The notes below the pieces were generated by a model. The model worked only from the letters and a program-made list of their open reading frames with translations. It had not been told where the DNA came from and did not search any database. The translations under genes were made by a program, and so were the position numbers. Of a stretch of 64,000 nucleotides of DNA, positions 53,553-62,264 are shown one piece after another. This DNA is from an uncultured Eubacteriales bacterium (GTDB lineage: Bacteria; Bacillota; Clostridia; Oscillospirales; Oscillospiraceae). The stretch spans positions 1-64,000 of the forward strand of contig URCY01000001.1 in the NCBI GenBank assembly GCA_900546415.1. The letters run 5' to 3'. Position 1 is the stretch's first letter. Each line of letters opens with the position of its first letter.

Positions 53553-54911
53553 TCAGTCGTGATACCCGGAGATATACAGATCCTCGTAGAGATAGCGATA
53601 GATATAATCACTGGCGCGGTTGAGATCATAAACGGTGTAGAAGAACTGCTCCTGCCCCATGATGCCGCCCCAGAAATCCACGTGCTCGAGCAGCGCCTCC
53701 TGCTCCACGCTGTAGCCGCCCTGCGCGACCTCGGCGGCGATCTCCGTCAGGGTCGAGGCATCGAAGGAGGTCTTGCACATGCCGAGGCAATTGCGGATGA
53801 AGGACGGGTAGCTTGTGACGGGCATATCGAGCACCGATTCCATCAGCGAGACGAGCACCTCGCGCTGACGGCCTGTGCGGTTGATCTCGGTGTCGTCTGC
53901 CGTGCTCTTGCGCGTGCGCGCAAAGCCGACGGCCGCCTTGCCGTCAAGGTGGTTCCTGCCGACCTGAAAGCTGCCGTAGCTGCTCAGATAGCGCACCTCG
54001 GCCTCGTTCAGCTCAACGTCCACGCCGCCGACGTAATCGATGATGTCGGCAAGCTGATCAAAGTCGACCGCAATGTAATCCTGAACGTTCAGACAGAAAT
54101 TCTTATTGATCGTCGAAATGGCAAGCTCCGGGCCGCCCCAGACATAGGCGTAGCCCATGCGCGCATATGTGCCAAAGATCGGAATTATGGCGTAGGTATC
54201 GCGGCCAAGGGAGAGCAGCTTGACCTTGCGGTGCGCGCGGTCGACCGAGCAGAGAATGATCGAATCCGACGCGCCGCGCTCGTCCAGACCGAACAGGAGA
54301 TAGTTCGAGACGCGGTTGGCCGAGTCGTAAAGATAGCTCTTGCCCTCGGGCGCGTCGCCCTCCATGAGCTTGGCGGCGTCGGGCGGAAGCTCCTCGGGTG
54401 GGACGGTGTCGAATTTGACCTCCGTCCGCTTCAGCCGGGCGGCAATCTCCTCGTAGGACAGCACGGTCGACGGCTCGGTGCTCTCGCGCAGGACCTCGCC
54501 GTTCTCACCCGTCTGCGCGACGTGCAGATCCTCGGCGCTCAGCTCGCGAAAGGCGGCGTCATGCTGCATCCGGCCGAACATATATTGGTAGACCCAAATC
54601 GCGCTGCCCGATCCAACGAGCAGCAGCACCGCCAGCAGCAGCGCCGGGACGGCTGCTCCCTTGCGCTGCCGCCGACTGAAAAAGGCAACGAGCGCACAGA
54701 TCAGCGCCAGAAGCGAAAGCCCCGCGCAGGCAAGGACTGCAAGCTTGAGCAGACGGATCAGCGTGGCGTTGAGCGTGCCCTGACGGAAGGACAGCAGCGC
54801 ATAAGCGCCAACGCCCAGAAGCAGACAAAGCGCGATCACGGAAAAGACCAGCGCGGTTTTCGATGCGCCGCCGGAACGCTCCGATTTGCGGCGATCAGCT
54901 TGCTTTGCCAT
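53553..54911 (-). CDS. LytR-CpsA-Psr (LCP) family protein
   Basis: A 452-residue membrane-bound enzyme. Three N-terminal helices (about 19-41, 52-79, 88-112) are followed by an external LCP domain from NYLLFGLDERG near 205, with SDSIILCSVDR, the LLSLGRDTY core and ARTRKSTADDTEINRTGRQ. LCP proteins transfer lipid-linked glycopolymers such as teichoic acids onto peptidoglycan. Classical members have a single helix; a three-helix anchor is less common. Monocistronic with its own promoter and terminator. Confidence 0.9.
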   Translation of the reverse strand: MAKQADRRKSERSGGASKTALVFSVIALCLLLGVGAYALLSFRQGTLNATLIRLLKLAVLACAGLSLLALICALVAFFSRRQRKGAAVPALLLAVLLLVGSGSAIWVYQYMFGRMQHDAAFRELSAEDLHVAQTGENGEVLRESTEPSTVLSYEEIAARLKRTEVKFDTVPPEELPPDAAKLMEGDAPEGKSYLYDSANRVSNYLLFGLDERGASDSIILCSVDRAHRKVKLLSLGRDTYAIIPIFGTYARMGYAYVWGGPELAISTINKNFCLNVQDYIAVDFDQLADIIDYVGGVDVELNEAEVRYLSSYGSFQVGRNHLDGKAAVGFARTRKSTADDTEINRTGRQREVLVSLMESVLDMPVTSYPSFIRNCLGMCKTSFDASTLTEIAAEVAQGGYSVEQEALLEHVDFWGGIMGQEQFFYTVYDLNRASDYIYRYLYEDLYISGYHD

Positions 54912-54959
54912 GAGTATCTCTCCTTATCTTTCAATTTGTGACGGTTTTGCATTTTGGTC

Positions 54960-54988
54960 AGTATAGCATGGTTTGCAAAAAAAATCAA
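54960..54988 (-). promoter_or_regulatory. Promoter of the LCP gene
   Basis: On the minus strand, TTGATT (54988-54983) and TATACT (54965-54960) with a 17-bp spacer. Confidence 0.75.
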
Positions 54989-55073
54989 GCCGTTCGGCCG
55001 TTCGGGGCGGCCGCCGTGCAAAATGCCTAAATAGCCCTGACAAACTTTGTGTGTTTTGGCAAAAGAAAAAGCC

Positions 55074-55102
55074 TTGCGAAATCCGCTGTTTTTCGATATA
55101 AT
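55074..55102 (+). promoter_or_regulatory. Promoter of the ssnA2-ygfK operon
   Basis: TTGCGA (55074-55079) and TATAAT (55097-55102) with a 17-bp spacer, about 145 bp before the gene. Confidence 0.78.
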
Positions 55103-55104
55103 AA

Positions 55105-55182
55105 AGTCAGAATTAAAGAATGATAGCTGCAACGAAGTGCTTCGCGCACGGGCTTCTGACTATCACTCAGGGTTTCTTGAGT
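55105..55182 (+). promoter_or_regulatory. Structured leader before ssnA2, possible cis-regulatory element
   Basis: The leader has competing complementary segments: AGTCAGAA (55105-55112) with TTCTGACT (55154-55161), TGATAG (55121-55126) with CTATCA (55160-55165), and ACTCA (55165-55169) with TGAGT (55178-55182). The expected transcript start near 55109 removes part of the first arm, so it might be DNA-level instead. It does not match the purine riboswitch consensus as I know it. Confidence 0.4.
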
Positions 55183-55248
55183 GGAGATGTTGAACGATGT
55201 TCTGCATCCCCATTTTTTGTTATCCGGAACACATAAGGAGGCTATTTT

Positions 55249-56607
55249 ATGTACATTCTTGCAAACGGACGTCTCATCACGCGCGACCCCTCCAACGGCT
55301 ATATCAAGGACGGCGGCGTCGTCATTGACGGCACCAAGATCAAAGAGGTCGGCGAGACTGCGGCGCTGCGGGCGAAGTATCCCGAGGCCGAGTTCCTCGA
55401 CGCCAAGGGCGGCGTCATCATGCCGGCGTTCATCAATGCACATACGCATATCTATTCCGCCCTGGCGCGCGGCCTTTCCATCAAGGGCTATAACGCCGAC
55501 AACTTCTACGACGTGCTCGACGGCCAGTGGTGGGCGATCGACCGCAAGCTGATGCTCGGCGGCACCCGCGCCTCGGCCGACGCGCTGTTCATCGACTGCA
55601 TCAAGCAGGGCGTGACCACCGTGTTCGACCATCACGCCTCCTATGGCGAGATCCCCGGCTCGCTGCACACCATTGCGGAGTCTGCCAAGAAGTTCGGCAT
55701 CCGCTCCTGCCTGTGCTACGAGGTCTCCGACCGCGACGGCGAGGAGAAGTGCCTGCAGGCCATTCAGGAAAACGCCGACTTCATCACCGAATGCGAAAAG
55801 AACCGCGACCCGATGCTTGCGGCCATGTTCGGCGGCCACGCGCTCTTCACGATCTCCGACAAGACCTTTGACCGCATGGTCGAGGCCAACAACGGCCGCA
55901 CGGGCTTCCACATCCACGTTTCCGAGGGCATGAACGACGTCTACGACTCCCTGCAAAATTACGGCCGCCGCCCCGTGCAGCGCCTGCAGGATCACGGCAT
56001 CCTCGGCCCGAAGACCATTCTCGGCCACTGTATCCACGTCAACAGCGCCGAGATCGAGATCATCAAGAGCACGGGCACGATGGTCGTCAATAACCCCGAG
56101 TCCAACATGGGCAACGCCGTCGGCACCTGCCCGGTGCTCCCGCTTTATAAGAACGGCATCCTGCTCGGCCTCGGCACCGACGCCTATACCAACGACATGC
56201 TCGAGTCGATCAAGGTCGCGCTCATCGCGCAGAAGCAGAACGCCTGCCTGCCGAACGTCGGCTGGTGCGAGGTCACGGACATGCTCTTCAAGAACAACGC
56301 CAGGATCGGCGCGAAGTACTTCCCGGACGAGCTGGGCGTTCTGAAGGCCGGTGCGGCCGCCGACGTAATCGTCATGGACTACAAGCCGTTCACGCCGTTC
56401 TCCGACGCCAACATCGACGGCCACATCCTCTTCGGCATGACCGGCCGCCAGTGCCAGACCACCATTGCCAACGGCAAGCTGCTGATGAAGGATCGCGAGC
56501 TGGTCGGCATCGACGAGGAGGCCGAGAATGCGCACATCCTCGAGCAGTCCGAAAAGCTCTGGGGCGACCTGAACCACTGCCGCTATAATGCCGACGGTGA
56601 GTGCTAA
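55249..56607 (+). CDS. ssnA: SsnA-family amidohydrolase (second copy)
   Basis: A 452-residue ATZ/TRZ-type metal hydrolase with NAHTHI, HIHVSEG, LGHCIHV and LGTDAYTNDM at the metal positions. The surrounding sequence (HHASYGEIPGSL, CLCYEVSDRDG) is characteristic of SsnA. AAGGAGG is placed before the ATG. It is in an operon with ygfK, the usual partner of ssnA in anaerobic purine clusters, with a small membrane protein gene between. It differs from the copy at 27614, so paralogues with separate substrates are likely. The reaction, presumably deamination or ring opening of a purine-derived compound, is inferred. Confidence 0.92.
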   Translation: MYILANGRLITRDPSNGYIKDGGVVIDGTKIKEVGETAALRAKYPEAEFLDAKGGVIMPAFINAHTHIYSALARGLSIKGYNADNFYDVLDGQWWAIDRKLMLGGTRASADALFIDCIKQGVTTVFDHHASYGEIPGSLHTIAESAKKFGIRSCLCYEVSDRDGEEKCLQAIQENADFITECEKNRDPMLAAMFGGHALFTISDKTFDRMVEANNGRTGFHIHVSEGMNDVYDSLQNYGRRPVQRLQDHGILGPKTILGHCIHVNSAEIEIIKSTGTMVVNNPESNMGNAVGTCPVLPLYKNGILLGLGTDAYTNDMLESIKVALIAQKQNACLPNVGWCEVTDMLFKNNARIGAKYFPDELGVLKAGAAADVIVMDYKPFTPFSDANIDGHILFGMTGRQCQTTIANGKLLMKDRELVGIDEEAENAHILEQSEKLWGDLNHCRYNADGEC

Positions 56608-57082
56608 GCAGGGAGGAGCAAACGCCCATAACGGGCTTCGCATCCCGAATTTCAGGCCCCGGCAGCGCGCCGCGCAGGTCGTCCTGCTGGCGGTGCTGCT
56701 CTGCGGCCTCAGCGGCGAGCTGGTGCACCTGCTCTGGCCGACGCTTCTGACCGGCAAGCTGCGCTATCTGCATCTGCTCGCGCCGATGGAAGCGCTCCCG
56801 CGGAGCTGGCCGCTCCTGCGTCTGCCGCTGCTGCTTCTGCTTGCGCTCCCGCTCGTCGGCTGGGGGCTGATCTCCGCCGGGAGGCCGCGCGCAAGGCTTT
56901 TGATCGTCTTCCCGCTCGGCGCGGCGGTGATCCTTGATCTTTGCTTCATGTTTCTTCACGCCATCCGCGGCGCAGCCCGCTGGATGCCCGCAGAGCTCGG
57001 CTTCGCCGTGCTGGAGGGGCTGCCGCTGCTGGGCTATGCGGTTCTTGTGCTGCTTTGCCTGCGTTATTGGCAGCCGAAATAA
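56588..57082 (+). CDS. Membrane protein of unknown function between ssnA and ygfK
   Basis: A 164-residue hydrophobic protein with four predicted helices (about 30-50, 75-95, 103-122, 138-158). No motif or family is recognised. The ATG at 56588 lies inside the end of ssnA (20-base overlap) and has no good ribosome site; a GTG at 56597 is an alternative, so translation is probably coupled. Position between two purine-pathway genes suggests a related role, for example membrane anchoring or transport, but this is only contextual. Confidence 0.65.
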   Translation: MPTVSAKQGGANAHNGLRIPNFRPRQRAAQVVLLAVLLCGLSGELVHLLWPTLLTGKLRYLHLLAPMEALPRSWPLLRLPLLLLLALPLVGWGLISAGRPRARLLIVFPLGAAVILDLCFMFLHAIRGAARWMPAELGFAVLEGLPLLGYAVLVLLCLRYWQPK

Positions 57083-57124
57083 CGGGAAGGCCGCGCTTCC
57101 CGGACAATTTAGGAGGTTTCATCC

Positions 57125-60070
57125 ATGTCAGAAAGAATGTATCCGATCCCGTTCCGCTCCCTGATGAACTGGGCCGTCACCGAATACGCCCGTGAGGGGG
57201 AGCTGTTCGGCGTCCACTCGGTCTACCGTGCAGACGGGAAGACTCTGCCGATCTTCGGCGAAAAAATCGAAACGCCGTTCGGCCCCGCAGCCGGCCCGAA
57301 CAGCCAGCTTGCGCAGAACATCATCGCGTCCTATCTGGCCGGCGCCCGCTTCTTTGAGGTCAAGACCGTTCAGAAGATGGACGGCCACGATCTGGCCGTG
57401 TGCGTGCCGCGCCCCTGCATCCTCGCCGATGACGAGGGCTACAATCAGGAGTGGTCGACCGAGCTGACCGTTCCGCAGGCGCTCAACGAATACATCAAGG
57501 CCTGGTGCGCCCTCAAGGTGCTCTCCAAGGTCTACGGCCTCGGCGATCCGAACGGCTTCGTCTTCAACATGTCCGTCGGCTATGATCTCGAGGGCATCAA
57601 GGGCGAAAAGGTCGACACGTATATCGAGAGCATGAAGGACGCCTCCGGCACGGAGCAGTTCCGCGAGTGCCTCGCCGTGCTGACCGAGCTGTTCCCGGAG
57701 GAGAAGGACTTCATCGCGGGCATTTCGCCGCGCGTTTCCCGCTCGATCACCCTGTCCACTCTGCACGGCTGCCCGCCCGACGAGATCGAGCGCATCGCGA
57801 CCTACCTCATCACCCAGAAAAAGGTGCACACCTTTGTCAAGTGCAACCCGACCATCCTCGGCTACAAGACTGCGCGCTCCGTCCTCGACGGCATGGGCTA
57901 TGACTACATCGTCTTTGACGAGCACCACTTCAACGAGGATCTGCAGTGGGAGGACGCCGTGCCGATGTTCGAGCGTCTTCAGGCTCTGGCCGACAAGACT
58001 GGCGTCGAATTCGGCCTGAAGCTGTCGAACACCTTCCCCGTCGACACCACGCGCGGCGAACTGCCCGGCAACGAAATGTATATGTCCGGCCGTTCGCTCT
58101 TCCCGCTGACCATCGAGATGTGCAACCGCATCTCCCACCAGTTCAAGGGCAAGATGCGCATCTCCTTCGCAGGCGGCGCGGAATACTTCAACTGCGACAA
58201 GCTGTTTGACGCGGGCATCTGGCCGATCACCGTTGCCACGACCATCCTCAAGCCCGGCGGCTATAACCGCCTGAAGCAGATGTGCGACAAGCTCGCCGAT
58301 ATGCCCTTCCGCGCCTTCTCCGGCACGGATTCCGCCGCGCTCGAGGCCATGTCCGTCGAATGCCGCACGAATGTGCACCATGTCAAGCCCATCAAGCCGC
58401 TGCCCGCCAGAAAGTCCGAGCAGCCCGTGCCGTGGCTCGACTGCTTCACCGCGCCCTGCAAGGGCGGCTGCCCCATCGAGCAGGACATCCCCGAATACAT
58501 CGAGCTGTGCCGCAAGGGGCTTTACGGCCCGGCGCTCAAGCTCATCACCGAGAAGAACGCGCTGCCCTTCATCACCGGCACGATCTGCGCGCACCGCTGC
58601 CAGGGCAAGTGCTCCCGCAATTTCTACGACGAGTCCGTTCAGATCCGCGACACGAAGCTGATCGCGGCCGAAAAGGGCTATGACGCGCTCATGGCCTCCA
58701 TCCACGCGCCCGCCAAGAGAAGCGGCAAGAAGGTCGCCATCATCGGCGGCGGCCCGACCGGCATGGCTGCGGCCTATTTCCTCGGCCGTGCGGGCGTCGA
58801 GACGACGATCTTCGAGCGCGAGAACAGCCTCGGCGGCATCGTGCGCCACGTCATTCCCGCCTTCCGCATCTCCGACGAGGCGATCGACAAGGACGTCGCC
58901 CTGATGCGCAAATATAACGTCGACGTGCGCCTCGGCGCGCCCGCTCCCTCCGTTGACGAGCTGAAAAAGCAGGGCTATACGCACATTCTGCTGGCCGTCG
59001 GCGCGTGGAAGCCCGGCAAGCTTGACATCGAGGGCAACGTCGTCGGCGTCATCGGCTGGATGAAGGACATGAAGCGTCAGGTCAAGCCGAGCCTGACCGG
59101 CAGCGTCGTCGTGGTTGGCGCGGGCAACACCGCCATGGACGCCGCCCGCGTGGCAAAGCGCATGGGCGCGAAGGCAACGATCGTCTATCGCCGCACGAAG
59201 AAATACATGCCCGCCGATGAGCACGAGCTGAAGCTCGCCATCGACGACGGCGTGGAATTTGTCGAGCTGGCTGCCCCGGTCAAGCAGGCCGACGGCAAGC
59301 TGACGCTTGAGAAAATGGTGCTCGGTGAGCCGGACGCCTCCGGACGCCGCAGCCCCGTCGGAACCGGCGAATATTTTGACATCCCGTGCGATCTGGTCGT
59401 CTCGGCCGTCGGCGAGAAGGTCGATTCCGACCTCATGGCCGCCAACGGCATCGAAATGGGTCGCAAGGGTCCGGCCTTCAAGACCAACGTCGAGGGCGTT
59501 TATGCGGCGGGCGACTGCCACCGCGGCCCTGCGACCGTCGTCGAGGGCATTGCCGACGCCGCGGCCTTCGCCGAGATCGTCATCGGCGAGAAGCACACCT
59601 ATGAGATCCCCGAGCAGGCCTATGTCACCAAGGCCGAGGCCATCGCCAAGAAGGGCATCCTCAAAATGGCCAAGGACGCCTGCTGCGAGGGCAGCCGCTG
59701 CCTCGACTGCAACACCGTCTGCGAAAACTGCGCCGATTCCTGCCCGAACCGCGCGAACGTCGTCATCAAGATGGCCGACGGCAGCCACCAGATCCTGCAC
59801 GTGGACAAGATGTGCAACGAGTGCGGCAACTGCACGCACTTCTGCCCCTATGCCTCCGAGCCGTGCCACGACAAGTTCACGCTGTTCCAGACGGAGGAGG
59901 ACTTCGCCGATTCGAACAACCACGGCGTGCTCTTCCTCGGCGGCGACAGGATCCGCGTCCGTCTGGCCGAGGTGCAGGACGTCGACCTGAGCAAGCCCAA
60001 CGACCTGCCCAAGGAGCTCGAGTGCTTCATCCTGACCGTTCGCGACAAGTACGCATACCTTTATAACTGA
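57125..60070 (+). CDS. ygfK: YgfK-type multidomain iron-sulfur flavoprotein oxidoreductase
   Basis: A 981-residue cytosolic enzyme, the length usual for YgfK. An N-terminal dihydropyrimidine dehydrogenase-like barrel (about 1-430, with TLHGCPPDEIE and FSGTDSAALE) is followed by a cysteine-rich segment (CFTAPCKGGCPIEQDI, CAHRCQGKCSRNF), a GltD-like FAD/NAD(P) module (VAIIGGGPTGMAAAYFLGR near 541, VVVVGAGNTAMDAARVAKR near 661) and a C-terminal ferredoxin domain (CLDCNTVCENCADSC, CNECGNCTHFCPY). It was once called a selenate reductase subunit; current evidence links it to anaerobic purine/urate catabolism with SsnA. NAD(P)H electrons probably pass via FAD and Fe-S clusters to the barrel. Confidence 0.94.
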   Translation: MSERMYPIPFRSLMNWAVTEYAREGELFGVHSVYRADGKTLPIFGEKIETPFGPAAGPNSQLAQNIIASYLAGARFFEVKTVQKMDGHDLAVCVPRPCILADDEGYNQEWSTELTVPQALNEYIKAWCALKVLSKVYGLGDPNGFVFNMSVGYDLEGIKGEKVDTYIESMKDASGTEQFRECLAVLTELFPEEKDFIAGISPRVSRSITLSTLHGCPPDEIERIATYLITQKKVHTFVKCNPTILGYKTARSVLDGMGYDYIVFDEHHFNEDLQWEDAVPMFERLQALADKTGVEFGLKLSNTFPVDTTRGELPGNEMYMSGRSLFPLTIEMCNRISHQFKGKMRISFAGGAEYFNCDKLFDAGIWPITVATTILKPGGYNRLKQMCDKLADMPFRAFSGTDSAALEAMSVECRTNVHHVKPIKPLPARKSEQPVPWLDCFTAPCKGGCPIEQDIPEYIELCRKGLYGPALKLITEKNALPFITGTICAHRCQGKCSRNFYDESVQIRDTKLIAAEKGYDALMASIHAPAKRSGKKVAIIGGGPTGMAAAYFLGRAGVETTIFERENSLGGIVRHVIPAFRISDEAIDKDVALMRKYNVDVRLGAPAPSVDELKKQGYTHILLAVGAWKPGKLDIEGNVVGVIGWMKDMKRQVKPSLTGSVVVVGAGNTAMDAARVAKRMGAKATIVYRRTKKYMPADEHELKLAIDDGVEFVELAAPVKQADGKLTLEKMVLGEPDASGRRSPVGTGEYFDIPCDLVVSAVGEKVDSDLMAANGIEMGRKGPAFKTNVEGVYAAGDCHRGPATVVEGIADAAAFAEIVIGEKHTYEIPEQAYVTKAEAIAKKGILKMAKDACCEGSRCLDCNTVCENCADSCPNRANVVIKMADGSHQILHVDKMCNECGNCTHFCPYASEPCHDKFTLFQTEEDFADSNNHGVLFLGGDRIRVRLAEVQDVDLSKPNDLPKELECFILTVRDKYAYLYN

Positions 60071-60092
60071 TCCCGACCGATTTTTGACCGGT

Positions 60093-60118
60093 GGAGGGGC
60101 TGCAAAAGCGGCCCCTCC
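60093..60118 (+). terminator. Probable terminator of ssnA2-ygfK
   Basis: GGAGGGGC pairs with GCCCCTCC around a ten-base loop, followed by GCTGCTTTTG. The T-run is short. Confidence 0.6.
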
Positions 60119-60152
60119 GCTGCTTTTGCAGCGCAAAAGCATAACAAGACAA

Positions 60153-60214
60153 GGAAACCTCTGATACTGATTCTTGATTAAAATATTGAATCAAGAATCA
60201 GTATCAGAGGTTCT
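60153..60214. repeat. Near-perfect 60-bp palindromic element sharing ends with the MITE-like family
   Basis: Two 24-bp arms (60156-60179 and 60189-60212) are exact complements around the nine-base loop AAAATATTG. The outer AACCTCTGA matches the terminal inverted repeats of the 160-bp elements. It marks the left edge of the island running to 62423. Confidence 0.8.
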
Positions 60215-60220
60215 CATGAT

Positions 60221-60257
60221 AAGAAATCGGCCGGTGCCGTGGAGGCACTGGCCGATT
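60221..60257 (-). terminator. Terminator retained by the broken permease gene
   Basis: AATCGGCCgGTGCC pairs with GGCACtGGCCGATT around a short loop; on the minus strand it is followed by TTTCTT. Confidence 0.6.
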
Positions 60258-60269
60258 GGAGCTGCACGG

Positions 60270-60470
60270 TCAGCGTGACCGATGCGGCTTTTTGATGCGA
60301 AGGCCGTTGCCCTTCAGCGTCAGATCGAGAACGACAGCCACAACCAGCACGGCGCCCTCGACGATGAACTGATAGACCGTGCCGATTCCCAGCAGGTTCA
60401 TGCCGTTGGAAAGGTTCCCGAGGATCAGCGCGCCGATCAGCGAGCCCTGCCCGCTGCGCAGCTTGTCAGC
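60270..60470 (-). pseudogene. 3' remnant of a ribose/sugar ABC permease (RbsC-type)
   Basis: The last 55 or so codons on the minus strand read like the C-terminus of RbsC-type permeases: GQGSLIGALILGNLSNGMNL, then a final hydrophobic helix (VLVVAVVLDLTL) and a basic tail, with a normal stop and a terminator. Upstream of about 60470 the homology stops and no start or earlier permease sequence is found. On the plus strand just beyond (to 60566) an unrelated frame ends NLAEQNHVILNSIYLGTLPR, possibly the 3' end of another lost gene. This looks like a deletion scar. Confidence 0.6.
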
Positions 60471-60578
60471 CGCGAAAATTGCACGCAGAACCTCGCAGAG
60501 CAGAACCACGTGATCCTCAACAGCATCTATTTGGGCACGCTTCCGCGCCGTAATATCAACGAATAAGGAGTTTTCACT

Positions 60579-62246
60579 ATGCGCTTGCACTGTATTGAGC
60601 TGCCCGTCCCCTCGCCGGAAGAGGCGGGACGCTGGCTGGAAACCGTCCTGCACTTTCTGCCCGTCGGAGACGGCAGGCTTTATGTCTGCGGAAATTGTCG
60701 TCTGCGCCTCGTCACCGCCGAGGGGAACGCGCCCCTCTGCGCGCCGGGCGAGGTCGTCGGGCTTGAGCACATCGCCCTTGAGACCCCGGATGCCGGCGCT
60801 CTGCTGCGCGCGCTGCTTTCAAAAGGCCTCGCGCCGGAGCACGATGGAGGCGATCCCTTTTTTAATCCCAAGGTTTTCGGCACGGGCACAAGGTATTTCA
60901 ATTTGATCGCCCCCTTTGGAACAAAATTTGAATTCTGCCAGCGCCTTGACAAGGACTACCCGCCCGACTCTGCGGAAATACTCGGCCTGGAGCACATCGG
61001 CCTTTCCGCGCGCGATTTTGCCGCATCCTTCCGGGAGCTGGGCACATACGACTTCCGGCCTCAGTTTGCGCCGGTCGAAAACGATACGGCGCGCGGCCGT
61101 GTGCAGTGCGTTGCGCTCGACGGCCCCGCGCCCATTGAGCTGTACAGCTTTGAAGGAGCGCAGGCGTTTCCGGAGGCGGATCCGACCCGCGCCCCGAGAC
61201 TCGTGTTCCGCGCCGACGCGGAGGCCTCCCTCAAAGAACGCAACGGCGCGTGCATCCGCTGCGAGGCAGCGCCGAAATACGACATGGTTGCGCTTGGAGA
61301 AGCCTTGATCGACTTTGTTCCCGGCGGGCAGCAGGAGAGCGGGAAGGTGTCCTATCTGGGCGCTCCCGGCGGCGCGCCGAGCAATGTTTTGGCCGCCGCC
61401 TCCCATTTGAATATGCAGACCGCATTTATCGGCAAAGTCGGCAATGACGTCTTCGGACGGCTGATCCGCAGCACGATGGAGCGCAACGGCATATGCACCG
61501 ACGGCCTTTTGCGCAGCGAGACGGAGCCGACCACCTTGGCGTTTGTCTCTCTGGACGAGCGCGGGGATCGATCCTTCAGCTTTTACCGGCAGCACAGCGC
61601 CGATTGTATGCTCCGATCCACCGAGCTGCCGCTGACGCTTCTGGAGCAAGCGGGTATCTTCCATTTCGGCTCGGTTTCCATGACTGCCGAGCCGGTGCGC
61701 TCGGCTACCCTTGAGGCGGTGAGACACGCAAGGGCAAAGGGCGCGGTGATCGCGTTTGACCCCAACCTCCGCTTGCCGCTTTGGCCCGATACGGACTCCG
61801 CCTATCATGCGATCTGCGAGGGGCTGCGCTATGCCGACCTTGTCAAGCTTTCCGAGGAGGAGCTTGAATTTCTGACTAAGGCCTCCGATCACACGGCCGG
61901 AATGCGGGAGCTTTTGGAACGTTACGATATTCGGATGCTTGTCGTTACGCTTGGCGCCGACGGCTGCCTCTGCCTATGCAGAAACGGCGTTTTTCTGCGG
62001 CAGCACACGATTCAGGTCACCGCGCTGGACACCACCGGCTCCGGAGACGCCTTCTGGGGAACCTTCCTTTCCGAGCTGCTGCTCTGCGACTGCTGCGACA
62101 GAATTCCCGCGCCGCAGGTCTTGCAGCACATTCTCGGCGTTTCCTGCGTGGCCGGTTCGCTGACCGCAACCGCTTTTGGCGCGGTTCCCGCCATGCCGAC
62201 AGCCTCCGCGCTCCACGCCGGTATGCTTCGGCTTCTCGAACCGTAA
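60579..62246 (+). CDS. Fusion of a VOC (glyoxalase-like) domain pair with a PfkB-family sugar kinase
   Basis: A 555-residue protein with two unrelated parts. Residues about 1-230 look like vicinal-oxygen-chelate modules (GLEHIALETPDAGALL and GLEHIGLSARDFAASF as repeated starts, and EFCQRL). Residues about 236-555 are a complete fructokinase-type PfkB kinase: MVALGEALIDFVP, the glycine-rich GAPGGAPSNVLAAASHL, and the catalytic loop ALDTTGSGDAFWG. AAGGAG precedes the ATG. PfkB kinases are normally free-standing at about 320 residues. There is no frameshift or stop at the junction. The VOC part might sense or process the sugar. It lies in a repeat-bounded island next to a sugar-permease remnant. 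Confidence 0.85.
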   Translation: MRLHCIELPVPSPEEAGRWLETVLHFLPVGDGRLYVCGNCRLRLVTAEGNAPLCAPGEVVGLEHIALETPDAGALLRALLSKGLAPEHDGGDPFFNPKVFGTGTRYFNLIAPFGTKFEFCQRLDKDYPPDSAEILGLEHIGLSARDFAASFRELGTYDFRPQFAPVENDTARGRVQCVALDGPAPIELYSFEGAQAFPEADPTRAPRLVFRADAEASLKERNGACIRCEAAPKYDMVALGEALIDFVPGGQQESGKVSYLGAPGGAPSNVLAAASHLNMQTAFIGKVGNDVFGRLIRSTMERNGICTDGLLRSETEPTTLAFVSLDERGDRSFSFYRQHSADCMLRSTELPLTLLEQAGIFHFGSVSMTAEPVRSATLEAVRHARAKGAVIAFDPNLRLPLWPDTDSAYHAICEGLRYADLVKLSEEELEFLTKASDHTAGMRELLERYDIRMLVVTLGADGCLCLCRNGVFLRQHTIQVTALDTTGSGDAFWGTFLSELLLCDCCDRIPAPQVLQHILGVSCVAGSLTATAFGAVPAMPTASALHAGMLRLLEP

Positions 62247-62264
62247 CGGCTCGGCCGATATGAA

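Noticed and set aside
55103..55248. Guanine/adenine-type purine riboswitch in the ssnA2 leader
   Set aside because: The conserved three-way-junction core and loop sequences are not visible.
57128..60142. A minus-strand open frame of about 1,000 codons opposite ygfK
   Set aside because: Fully antisense to ygfK, whose domains and iron-sulfur motifs are unmistakable.
60282..60566. A complete plus-strand gene before the fusion kinase
   Set aside because: Its first two thirds are antisense to the RbsC-type remnant; only the last 25-30 codons look coding, so it is treated as a possible fragment.
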